From Acanthochlamys bracteata (taxonomy: Eukaryota > Streptophyta > Magnoliopsida > Pandanales > Velloziaceae), in NCBI GenBank assembly GCA_019914995.1, contig CM034135.1:6388501-6452500 (forward strand): DNA of 64,000 bases. Reading direction: 5' to 3'. Positions within the stretch are counted from its first letter, which is position 1, and each line of letters starts with the position of its first letter. Below, piece by piece: positions 53,878-64,000 of the stretch. The position numbers were made by a program, and so were the translations under genes. The notes under the pieces were generated by a model. The model worked only from the letters and a program-made list of their open reading frames with translations, had not been told where the DNA came from and made no database searches.

Positions 53878-56095
53878 TTAGTTTGTTGCATGAATTTGGT
53901 ACCTTGATTTAGTAAACCTAGAGCCAAAGCTTCCTCCCTCTCTTTTTGCATATTTCCAACCTGTCTCGTGGTGGTTCCTGCTATCATAATGCCCCCACGA
54001 ACTATTCCTCTCATATTTGCGTGCAGCAACACCAGTCGGTGAGTTCACCCCGCCACTATTAGACAAGTTATCCCTTCCACTGTTCCATGATCCAACATGT
54101 CCACCATTCCATGCTTTGTTTGCACGTAACAAGGTATCAGCTTGCCAACTTCCAGCACTCCAGCCATCACTGTTGTTCCAATTGTTGCTAGTGTTTTTGC
54201 TCTGTTCCCAAGAACAGATGTTCCATGCAGTCAGTGATATGCCTCTATCATTGGTATCATCCACAGGAAAATGATCCTCTCCATCGTCCCATCCAGTAGG
54301 TACAATCGGCCAGTCCATGTGAACGTTCCACGTAGATGTATGGTCACCTTGGGGAGCTACTCGATCATTCCACTCACTATCTTTGATAGGTCTACCAAGG
54401 GAATCCCAATTGTTAATTTCATATTTACATTCAACTACTAGAGGTGGAGGCTGTTTCTCTAGATCTGTCACCAGTTCAGGATCAATATGAGCATCATAAT
54501 CAACCTTGTCAATGTAAAGATTTGGGTCTGGTAAAGAAATATCACAGTTAAAACCATTGATCTCAGCCCAATACCGAGATTTTGCGTTATGAAAAGCTTC
54601 TCTTGCTTCTAAATCATCCCACTCAAAGACATTCTTATAGATGCCCATTAACTCCTTGGCTTCGCATACTCTCCTCCATGGAATACGACATATATTTGTG
54701 CAGAATCTTCTTTCCCAGGAAGGAACAGGTGTGAACCCTGAATTAAAGAACAGAAAAATAAACTATAAGAAAGGCACCAACAAGCTCAAAAAAAGCAATC
54801 ACCATAGTCACAAGTTTGGGACCCGGCAATGAGTTTGTGAAAGAATAAAATTCACAATTCATTAAAATTCAGGGAAGATTCAGAGTTTATAAATAAATGG
54901 CTACAACAAAATTGTTAAAGGTGATGGTGTTTTGTATATTGCAGTGCTGAAATGACCGGATATAAATATAAAAGGAAATTGCTTCAGATATTTGATGTTT
55001 TATGACGATAATCATATATTTTCTTACCTGGAATCATAACATAATCATGGAATAAAGAGAAACAAATTTCCTCTTATTACGTATCCAAATGCAGTAAACA
55101 ACAGCTGTAGAACCTTTGCATGGGCCTCAATCTATTATCACATGCAAATTAGTTCTTCATCGGCCTCTATGTAATCGACCACATCAGGAATCCACGTGAG
55201 ATCCAGCCGAAAGCAAGCAAGTTATAAGGGAATAATTCCATAATATTCGTAAAAATTCATGAATCTCGCAAAATATTCGTGATTCTCACTGTTTATTTAC
55301 ATACTGCCGAATCATCAGCGTTTAATTCGTGCAGCTGAATAAAAATGATTTAATCGGGAATTTCAAATAAATCTCACGTTAAGGAAATCACCAAACATAT
55401 AAAAGTCAAAGGCTGTGAAGCACATTCAACAAGTTGATGTGCTTTAAAGCACATTTTCTTTTAGATGCATGAATCTACATCAGAAAGACAGAGACAAGCA
55501 CTAGAACCAAAAAACTCAAACTAGGCAAGCCATCATTAACCCTATAAATACAGTTAAAGAACTCATCAGCAATTCTTCATACATAGACATCAAAATATAA
55601 GAAGCGATAACCAAAACAAAAAAAGTTGACCACTTTAAAACACAGTCAACAAGCTGAATTGCTTGATAGCACATTCATTTGTAACATCAAAAAGCCATAG
55701 ACAAGCATCTACACTGAATAGCATAAACTACACAGTCATCATCATCAAAACACTAGAAACACAGTTAAATATCGAATATGTCAAGCAAATCTTCACACAT
55801 AGCAATCAAACAAAAAGAAACAATCAAGAACATGAATAAACTAGATCACTACAATCAATCATTCACTTCCTCAAACCTAATCCAAACTCTATAATACTGA
55901 CAATTATAGAAACCAAAAACAACTCCCATCAATGTATTGAACACTTCATCAAAAACAAAAAAAATTACCACCTGGTGGTAGCGGTGGCCGGGAATTAGAA
56001 GGCGGCGCTGCCCAATGTTGTTGTAATAGTTGCTGCTGCTGCTGGTGATGGTGGTGATAGTCATACTGTTTCGATTGCCGAGAATTCCAGCCCAT
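53878..56095 (-). CDS. Conserved plant protein of unknown function, Trp/Gly/Asn-rich C-terminal half
   Basis: Two exons: 56095-55972 (start MGWNSRQSKQYDY, donor CCACCAG|GTGGTAA) and 54737-53878 (acceptor AATTCAG|GGTTCACACC), phase 1, giving 327 residues with the simplest C-terminus. The N-terminus has a His/Gln run (14-22) and a Pro-rich stretch (to about 41). The conserved core, about 43-120, reads FTPVPSWERRFC, IPWRRVCEAKELM, NVFEWDDLEAREAFHNAKSR; I recognise this pattern from plant proteins without assigned function. The second half is hydrophilic, rich in Trp, Asn, Ser and Gly (DGWSAGSWQ, HVGSWNSGRDN, NSSWGHY, HETGWKY). The 3' end is uncertain: AAATCAAG|GTACC could be a donor, and splicing to CAGAGGAAGAAGTGGGG would give a more protein-like RGRSGANYPYEQ tail, but that intron would be only 39 bases. 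No signal peptide or membrane segment. Confidence 0.75.
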
Positions 56096-57346
56096 GATTT
56101 CCAATTATAAACAACTTTTTCCAAATTTAATCAATCAACTTCAATTTTCCAATCCAAGAGTATCTCCGGGAGTAAGCGAACTTTCCTGCGAACAGAAAAC
56201 TTTCCCAAAATAGAAAGAACAGAAACAGGACTAGAACTCTGCTTCGACCTTCTCGCTCTATATTTATGGCGCGTGTATATGTTATTTATTAGTTTTTGCA
56301 AATACGGTGTCTTAGTAATTCCATTTTCCAAAAAGACTCACATAGTTTTGTATAACAAATTCAGGGGCCCTTTCTGTGGAAAGATGCTTACAACCTTCAT
56401 GTGTTCATCTCTATCCTGGGTGTTTTGAGTTTATCTTTTCTGTATAACTTTTTGTCTTCTTAAAACATTAGTCACATCCAACCTCCGCCAACCTCCTTCT
56501 TCTTCTTCCTCATTCACATTCTTCTCTTCTCAGTATTCTTCTCTGCTTTCATTCTCTCTGTTTATCAAATTTCAGTCTCTCTGTTTCTCTTTCTATACAT
56601 TCATTTCCTTTTATAATTTACAATTGATTTTGAATTAGAATAGATATTTTGGTTAAATGACTCTTTTACTGTATAAATAAAAATTTTTCAATCTGATTTT
56701 TAAATAAGTTTTAAAACCTATGAAGCAATTTTTTTAACAAAATTACTCTTTCTATCTTTTCTTTTATAATTTTTTGTTTTAAATGAGTATCTATCTGAAG
56801 TCCTATTTTTACCAATTAAAATTTAAAAAAAAAAACTCTACGCATGAATTTCACGAAATCTCTCCAGCAGCTTCGATAGTTTTTCTGGACTTTGCTAGTA
56901 GGTTTAATTATCTCAGATATCAACTAAAGATACTAGAAGTTGGCTAGAGCTGAAAGATATTAAGTTTGGAAGTTACTTTTTAAAGAATGTTACTCGAGTG
57001 CGTCCAAAATATTGTTTGAAACAACAAACATTTTCGATTTTTATATATTTTATTTCTTGACAAAATGTTCTGAGATTTGAACTATAATAACTTCAGTTGT
57101 CTGTATAAGAAATTAGATCATCCAAAGCTTGCTTGATCAGAGAGATAAATAATTTACCAAGTTTATGAAGGTGGCTCTGGAAAGGATGCTTTAGAACCTT
57201 ATAAAGGAGAATTATCGAAGAGAGGGAGAGGTCTAGGATAATGCTCAAGAGAAGTAGCCACAAATCAAAAAAAGGTCTACTATTTTGAAGTCTCCTTATA
57301 TGCACAATTTCGAAAAAATCAAAAGATTGTGGTACAATGATAAGAA
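56096..57346. other. Promoter and intergenic sequence
   Basis: The first 250 bases upstream of the unknown gene contain a TATATTTATGG word near 56260 that could be its TATA region (minus strand). A CT-rich tract (CTTCTTCTTCTTCC) occurs at about 56490-56600. No coding exon recognised. Confidence 0.4.
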
Positions 57347-57600
57347 GTAATCTTGATGACTGGAGTTGCACTGTAGGTATTGGAAGAGCTAACATCCAAG
57401 CACCGCAACTTTTGGAAGAACCTCGCGTGCCAGCACCAGTTGTGGAAGAGCCTAGCTTACCAAAATCAAGTATCTCTTCACTATATGATCCAGACTGCAT
57501 GCTAAGATGTGGTCTGTTTATGCAGTGGGTCAAGAACCAGATAAAGAGAAATGAAGAGGAAATTCACATCGAATACCGAAAGTATTCCGATGGTTCTTAG
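57347..57600 (+). pseudogene. Coding-like fragment of unknown identity
   Basis: An open stretch of about 85 codons with protein-like composition, including LDDWSCTVGIGRANIQAPQ, EEPRVPAPVVEEPSLPKS and LYDPDCMLRCGLFMQWVKNQ, then NEEEIHIEYRKYSDGS and a stop. The balanced, motif-like sequence stands out from the AT-rich surroundings, and a stop codon closes the frame just upstream of the usable ATG. I do not recognise the family. It may be an exon or a captured gene fragment; no partner exons are visible nearby. Confidence 0.35.
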
Positions 57601-58779
57601 CTTTCTTCACGCATCTTTATTGTGGTTAGACGCAGAGGTAAATGTTTATGTGCATTTGTATTTACATTAGCATCTAAATTTGATTGTTGACTTATTTTGA
57701 CCAAAAACTTGTTATTATTATGTAGCATGTGGATGCTTCCATTTACTAACTAAGAAAATTTTGCCAAAGTAGAAGCATTTGATGCCAAGTGTTTGTCCTC
57801 AACGTTGCTTTTCCGTTAAAACTTACTCTATCAAGTCTTTTATGGCAAGATGTTGTATATTTTTATACATGACTTATTATCCTTTTTTTTAAAGTTAAGA
57901 TGTTTATATACGGTATGTTGCAAACACAACTATACAACGACTATAAAGATTATAAAGAGAAATCCGGAATTGAGGATAAGGTCAAAAGGAAGAAAAGTAA
58001 GGAAAGGATAGATCTGTGAGTGTTTTAAACCTAGTACCGACCTAATTGGATTAATATTAGAATTCTATCCAAGAGGATCAAAGGAACCTATGAATCCATT
58101 GGCATATATAGATCACCTCTTTTTTCTGTCAATATAATGTACCAACAACAGTTTCGCAGTCAAGCTACTTCTACATGAGTAACTTATAAGAGTGTACAAC
58201 TTGCTGAAATCTTTAAGTCTTAGAGGAGAGCTCAACTTTCTGTTGTAAGGACTTAATCTCATGTTGGAGAAAAGCAACCTCAATTCAAAAGATAGCTAGA
58301 ACAACATGCATGTCTTTCTTCTGCAACAAGATGGCAAGTACATTCTACTTGAGATATTCACTATAGGAGTAACAGTTAATTTTTTTATTTATGAAATATC
58401 TTAACTATTTTAGTTTGAATAAGATTGTTTTGTTGTAGTGATGATTGTGCTATGTTCACCCTAATGTATCTATCTAGCAGTCAGTAAAGACCTTACATTT
58501 ATCGCATATGATAGATTATCAAAATTGAGGATGAAGGAAGCTGTGAAACTCTTCGGCTAGGGAGAAGCCCCACCTACGACAAAGTCTGACGGAATAAGGT
58601 GTCTGAGGCAAGTGATCATCTCTAAGAGCTAAACTAATCTTTGTCTTTTTTTATCGACTTAAATTTGTTTATAATAATTCAAACTGCCAATTCATTGTAT
58701 TCATTTTGATGATGTATATGTATAATTTAAACATATTGGACTTAGTAAATGTGTTAATGCAAATGTAAAATGCAGTTAA

Positions 58780-59400
58780 TAGCATTCTGTGGTCAAAGTA
58801 ATTAAAGCTGGCAATTCGTTCTATTTGTATAGTATTACATCTTATTCGACTATAATTCAGATAAAGTGTTATTCTACTATGTTCGGTTATGGTGTTTCAT
58901 AATATCATTTTCCGAACAACATCCTTCCTCGATCAGTGTTCTTTATACATTTTGAATATAAGTGTTATTTGACTATAATACGAATAAGATGTTAAGGAGA
59001 TTATAGTTTGAATATGGTGTTATTACTCGATATTAAGAAAAGGTATTATTTGACTACTAGTTCGAATAAGGAGTTATCCAATTACCGTTTCAAATATTTG
59101 TTATTCGTGTATTTTCCAAATATTATTATACTTAATTGTTTTTCGAACAAGGTGATAGTCAACTATGATTGGAATAAACAATTTCATAGTATCCTTCAAA
59201 TCCAACCCTTCCTTAATCAATTTTCTCGACTATGCTTCAAATACAGTATTATTCGTATAGTTTGAATTAGATGTTAAGGATGTGCATAGTTCAAATTTGG
59301 TGTTATTCGACGTCAGTTCAAATATATTGTTCGATTACTACTCAAGGTGTTATTCAACTTCTACTCAAATATGGTGTTGTTTGAAGAAGGTGTCTCATGG
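58780..59400. repeat. Diffuse array of GTTATTCGACTAT-type motifs
   Basis: Degenerate copies of GTGTTATTYGACTAT and TTCGAATA recur every 30-80 bases with irregular spacing, for example near 58963, 59018, 59043, 59299 and 59346. Looser matches reappear at 60290-60440 and 62150-62430, on the other side of the MULE transposase relic. The pattern resembles subterminal motif arrays of DNA transposons. Confidence 0.5.
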
Positions 59401-60792
59401 TGTCCTTCTTTGAAGATATTTGTGACAATTTAATATACAATTGAAGCAATTTTAAACAAAATATATATGAATTTATTCTTTATAATGTTCATTTATACAT
59501 TTATATTTACAAGTGTTCATTTAAACATTTGTCAATGTTCAAAATCGAGGATGAGTTACACATTAAGGAGGATCAAAGTCTCCCAAATATATCATACTTA
59601 ATATTACTTCCTTCATAATGCACTTACGTTATATGTTAGCATTAAAAACTTAACGACTGCCTAATTCAGTCTTGAGTAGTCTCAGTTTATAAATGCTTGT
59701 GATGCACACCATTAGGTGCATTCAACGACTATAATAGTGACAATTGGCACTTGATTTTCAGCCTGCAATAATGAAAAGACAGATATATTAGAGCAGCTAG
59801 ACAACAAATGAGGTAGTTGGTTAGATGATCTTAGCTATGCTTTCCAGTGTGTCCTTGTTGGATCAAAGTTTCATAAACAGTTCATACTCAATAATGATCC
59901 CTTAATGATACATTGGCATGCAACAACAAGAAAAAACCTAAAATTATATAATTAATATTTCTCCCTTTGGTTACAGCTTGAGCTTCTGGTTGCAAATTCA
60001 TGAAACATGATGTCAAAAATATAAAAAGCAATCTTTCTTGCTCGAGATAAGCGTGGGTCGTATTTTACAGATGCCGCTCGTTAATACAAACGACTTTTTA
60101 ATTTCTAAATCTCATAAATATTATACTTACCCAAATAGCTACTAACTCATAAATATTCATAATGCAAAACAAATTATCACACCTGCTAAGTAAAATATTC
60201 CAGTTACTAACTCATAAGTATCAAATAATACAATATAAATGGCTCTTCATATGGTCTAGCAATAAGGATGAATTCGAAGAAGAAGGGTATCAATACTTGA
60301 TGATTAGTCGAGTAACAACTTATTCGACCTTCATTCGGATATTAGTCAAGTAAGTCCTCATATAATGGGCAGGATCTTTGTCCAATATTGTTCAATTTTT
60401 AATTGAGTATATTCCAGTCTGACAAATTATTCAACTGATGGTCGAATTTGACCAGTATTAGACAAACTATATGAGTACCAACGTAATATGTTAATATGCG
60501 ATATGCTTCTAACAAAGTAGAATTTATGGTATGTTTGGATTCATGGTTAAGAAATATGAATAAGAGGACGAATAGAAAAAATAATAAGAGAACGGATAGA
60601 AAACGGTAGTTATTTAATTTTACGATGTTTAAATTTATTATAAAGATAACAAATTAACTATAGTTGAATAGATAGATAAATAGATCAGTAATAGAAATAA
60701 ATTTTTATAAAAAACTCAAATATCTTTATTTATTTATAATAATATTATTTTAAAATAGATTTAATAAAATTAAAATTATGATCATAAAATTA
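59401..60792. other. AT-rich sequence, no gene
   Basis: No coding signal that I can support. GTATGTTTGGATTCATGG at about 60531 resembles the start of a MITE, but I found no matching opposite end. Confidence 0.35.
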
Positions 60793-61375
60793 TGACTTCA
60801 CTAGACCGCTTAGATGCCCGACCAATGATATAATAGGAAGGCATTTCGCATCTTCCAATATTGCATTGAGTCACTCTATAATATTGGTGGTCATCATATT
60901 ATATTGTTTGCGTGCAAAATGACAACAGCTTACTATAATGTTTTGCAAATAATTTTGTATACAACTATCCGCTTCGTAGATTTTGGCCATTATAACTTTG
61001 AATTGAGATATAAAATGCATTTTGATCACTTTGTAAAACAATAGAATCAACTTTTTCGCTTTTTTTTTAATAAACTTTGATTATAAATTTTGACTCAAAT
61101 AAAATATGTAGAGATACCATGGAGAGCTACTGGGAAGATTATCTTGATAGCCTTTTCTACATTAGAATTCCGATCACATACAAATGCTAGGCTTCCAACA
61201 TCCTTAACTTATCTATAAACCACTTCTATGATGCATCCTTCTTGAAATCCTTGATGCCAAATGCAACCAAACTTGATTGTTGCTATCAGGCTTGCGCTAA
61301 TGAATAAAGTCATTCTTGAAATCATGACTTTGGAATGTTTCATCAACAGCTATAATAGGTGAATTTTGTATTAAA
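60793..61375 (-). pseudogene. MULE (Mutator-like) transposase relic
   Basis: Minus strand, heavily degraded. From high to low coordinates: SPIIAVDETF (catalytic Asp region, family RPVIxVDGTF), DSNNQV and AFGIKDFKKDAS, then a stop where family Trp is expected (61226-61228), KWFIDKLRML, and finally KQYNMMTTNIIE, stop (60871-60873), LNAILEDAKCLPI, matching family YNxMTTNxAESxNxxLxxARxLPI. Several more stops and frame slips lie between. The SWIM zinc finger expected further downstream was not found. The motif array described at 58780-59400 and 62150-62430 brackets it. Confidence 0.7.
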
Positions 61376-62559
61376 AATCTATAATGTAAATGGCGATGCT
61401 GATAACGAAGTATAAGAAGTGACTGTTCGTATCTATGACGATGGATATAAGATTGCTAGTTTCTTGCCTCGAATGCAGCACATGGCGCATAAAAGGCAAC
61501 AACGCGTATGATTCTTTAGATGATCTTAAATAGTTTTGAAAGTTCATTTACTTTCCAGTCCTTGTCATTGGTAGTGTTCATCGCCGCACCCCTTCCTCAC
61601 ATCATGAATAATGTTCTTGGACTTGTAGATATGTCTAGGCTTCACGAATTTGTTCTTGATGTAGTGACCAATCAGTTAGTTAGTAGCTTGCCTAAGATCA
61701 CGATTGATATATTTATAAAAATATGTATGAAAATTAGATAGCCCGATAATCTTGTAAAAATTAGTTTTTCTTTGTTGCCCTTATTCTTCATTTACAGTTA
61801 TTTTTATTGTCAACACATTCGAAACAAATAAATCCTTATAGATCTTCAAACACGAAATTTCAAATTTCATTTAGAGCGAATAGATGTAGTTGCCTTCTCA
61901 TTTTATTCTTACTTTCAAAAATTTGGTCAACATAGATTCATCCAGATCGTGTTACGATGCCCATATTATTGCTAGCTATGTTCATCAGTTGGCTCTTAAA
62001 GGCTAACAGAATGACATGTATGTGGATTGCTCTTGTCTTACTAACGATTGATTTTATAGGTGGATCGAATGCCTCTAACCCTTCTAGTGTAAATTGGGAA
62101 GCATAGTAATTGTGATTTGCGAGTGAAAATGAAGCTATACTCAAAGTAGATGAAAAGAAATGTTGTTATTCTTATTAAGTTCAAATTACAGTTGAAAAAT
62201 TCGTCTTTCGACATAAACTCGAAAAGATGAAATAAATTGTTTGAAAGAATTATTCGATTATAGTTTGCTACAATCGAACCAAGAGACTACATTTTGAAAA
62301 AGGTGTTATTTGACGTAGTTTTACTGTAGTCAAAAAATTTGAGAAGCAAGTAAAGTAGAAGGTTATTATTCGACACATTCTCGAAGTATAGTCGAATAAC
62401 TCATCCTTAGTTTGAATTAAAAAAACAATTTGAGGGCAGATTTGGCAATCGAAAATAATTAAAAAATAACGTATCCTTTCTTAAATAACTTTCTAATGGC
62501 ATATATGTTAACAAAATTTTTCTATGCGTAGATTTGCAAATTTTAGGCCGTGTTTAATT
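61376..62559. other. Upstream remainder of the MULE relic and flanking sequence
   Basis: Likely contains the decayed N-terminal part of the MULE transposase on the minus strand, but stops are too dense to read it. From 62150 on, GTTATTCGACAC- and AGTCGAATAACTC-type words recur. Confidence 0.35.
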
Positions 62560-63400
62560 GCTTTGAAGCAAGTGTGCACATACAATACACAAGTTTGCAT
62601 ATAGTTATATATACTTTTTTCTTTTCGGATAACTTTTCCTGGTCAACTTTAAATGTGTGACTGTTACAATTTTGGACATTTTTTCTAATTTGAAATTTTT
62701 AGTTGTATTGAAAAGAATGTTCTTCCATAAGTGTGCACCATATGTGTGCAATTTAATTTTTGGTGGACTTTCTTAAAAACTTTATATGGGCCTAATTGTG
62801 ATAATTTGCGACATTTTCTTTTTTTAAATTTGAAATCTTTACTTATATGATAAATAGTTTTCTTCCTTTTGTGAATACATATATATGCATATAATAGCAC
62901 ACAAGTCCGCATATATGATGCTCTTTTGTTTTCTAAAATTTACATCGAGATAATGCTCTTTTGTTTTCTAGAATTTTAATTCGGTATAATTTTCTAATAG
63001 CTTTAACATTGGATTTTCTTAAATCTTCTGATAATTGATCTTTTATTTGCATGAGAAAATACTCACAATGAGACAAATGTCCACAAAAAATGGTCACAAT
63101 TTATTTTGACGGATTTTCTTTCTTAAACAACTTTCTATGGGACTTATTTGATATTTGTGTCAGTCATTCAAATTTAAAATTTTAATTTGTTCGAAAAGAA
63201 AAACAATTCTTGAGGTGTATGAAATGTGCACAAATAACATAAAAAGTGTCTTAAAATGTTCACTTTATTTTGAAGATTTTCTTTTTGAAACAAATTTTTA
63301 AGAGTTATTTTGATAGTTTGAGGCATTATTTCAAACCTTAAAATTTCAGTTGTATGAAAGTATAGAAATGTTCTTCCATAAAACTGTGCACAAATAATGC
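62560..63400. repeat. Degenerate tandem repeat, about 140-180-bp unit
   Basis: Recurring order of words: TGTTCTTCCATAA, GTGTGCACA/TGTGCACAAATA, TGGACTTTCTTAAA or GATTTTCTTTCTTAAA, AACTTTNTATGGGCCTAA-like, TTTGNGACATTTTCTTTTT, AAATTTGAAATTTTTA, GTTGTATGAAAAG. Starts can be placed near 62719, 62858, 63206 and 63371, with two more worn copies. Satellite-like and non-coding. Confidence 0.6.
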
Positions 63401-64000
63401 ATAGGGGTGGCAAGTTCAGCCCAATTTTAACGCAACTTATTTAAATCGGATTCAGATTCGATATTATATAAATTTGGATCATTTTCAAATTACATTGACC
63501 TAGTATAGGCTCGACCAAGCAAGCTAGCCCAACTCAGCTTGACCCAACCAGCAGCAAGCAGCAACTGCATTACAATGGAGCTCGCCGCTGCCGAGGAAGA
63601 CGTTAGCAATCCAGCTCCGTTCACGTGAATTCGACTGAGGCGGTAAAATTGGGGACTGACTAGACTGATTGGAGATCGGATTGATAAGAATTACTGCGGT
63701 AGAAGAGAGCATAGAGATTGGACGCAATTGGGTGATCGTGAACGACGCGTATGAAGATATCTAGCGAAAATAACAATAAATACTTTTTTAGTTTTTGTTA
63801 ACTTTTTGTATTTCAAAAGTGTCTTTTTACAATATTACAGAAATTAAACAAAAAATTTAAAAAATAAATAAATTCTGTGTTGTAGAATTTCTATATATAT
63901 GACTTTTATTTTGTTAAGCTGAAAAAGTAAATTTATATTTTAAAAAGTCCAACTAAACATTGCGTTTTAAAAAAATACTTGATTTTAAGCAATTCCAAAA
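63401..64000. other. Terminal region, no gene
   Basis: AGGGGTGGCAAGTTCAG at 63403 resembles the left end of the GGGTGGCAAT element in the mtACP intron, but no opposite end is in view. A GC-richer patch at 63500-63750 has an open frame on the minus strand with low-complexity Ser/Ile content and no domain. Confidence 0.35.

Overview
This is a nuclear window from a flowering plant, most likely a eudicot. It is AT-rich, genes are split by GT-AG introns, and the proteins belong to plant families: a plant calmodulin-binding protein, a mitochondrial acyl carrier protein, the magnesium chelatase D subunit, and a plant-type F-box protein. Between the genes lie remnants of PIF/Harbinger, hAT, Mutator-like (MULE) and Ty1/copia elements. 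I cannot name the species.

Layout. (1) 2965-5499 (+): an intronless 844-residue calmodulin-binding protein. (2) 7900-10387 (-): a four-exon YAE1-type protein, a cytosolic Fe-S assembly adaptor, convergent with gene 1. Its leader may start near 12.4 kb. (3) About 12.6-17.85 kb: a decayed PIF/Harbinger element with a Myb/SANT gene and a DDE transposase gene, both on the minus strand and both broken by in-frame stops. (4) 17.9-23.2 kb: an AT-rich gap with two degenerate succinate dehydrogenase SDH1 exons and a 104-bp tandem triplication. (5) 23242-29510 (+): mitochondrial acyl carrier protein, two exons around a 5.9-kb intron holding three non-autonomous elements. (6) 30974-40929 (+): a complete 15-exon CHLD gene (761 residues) with a Tourist-like MITE in intron 7 and a 166-bp duplication in intron 11. 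(7) 41.33-41.44 kb: a frameshifted fragment of cullin-3. (8) 44331-45140 (-): an intronless F-box protein. (9) 46.5-49.8 kb: a copia relic interrupted by a hAT-like element. (10) 53878-56095 (-): a plant protein of unknown function with a Trp/Gly/Asn-rich C-terminal half. (11) 56-64 kb: no intact gene, only an unplaced coding-like fragment, a MULE transposase relic amid a diffuse motif array, and a degenerate tandem repeat.

The genes are independent housekeeping or regulatory genes, not a pathway cluster. CHLD acts in plastid chlorophyll synthesis, mtACP in mitochondrial fatty acid and lipoate synthesis and complex I, YAE1 in cytosolic Fe-S protein maturation, the F-box protein probably in ubiquitin ligase targeting, and the calmodulin-binding protein in calcium signalling. 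I found no dedicated new multigene system. The most unusual signals are the intron 2 boundary of the YAE1 gene, the all C-to-T nonsense pattern in the Harbinger genes, and small pieces of host genes (SDH1, cullin-3) scattered between genes. Exon coordinates were worked out by hand from splice signals, reading phase and remembered family sequences, without any alignment or RNA data.
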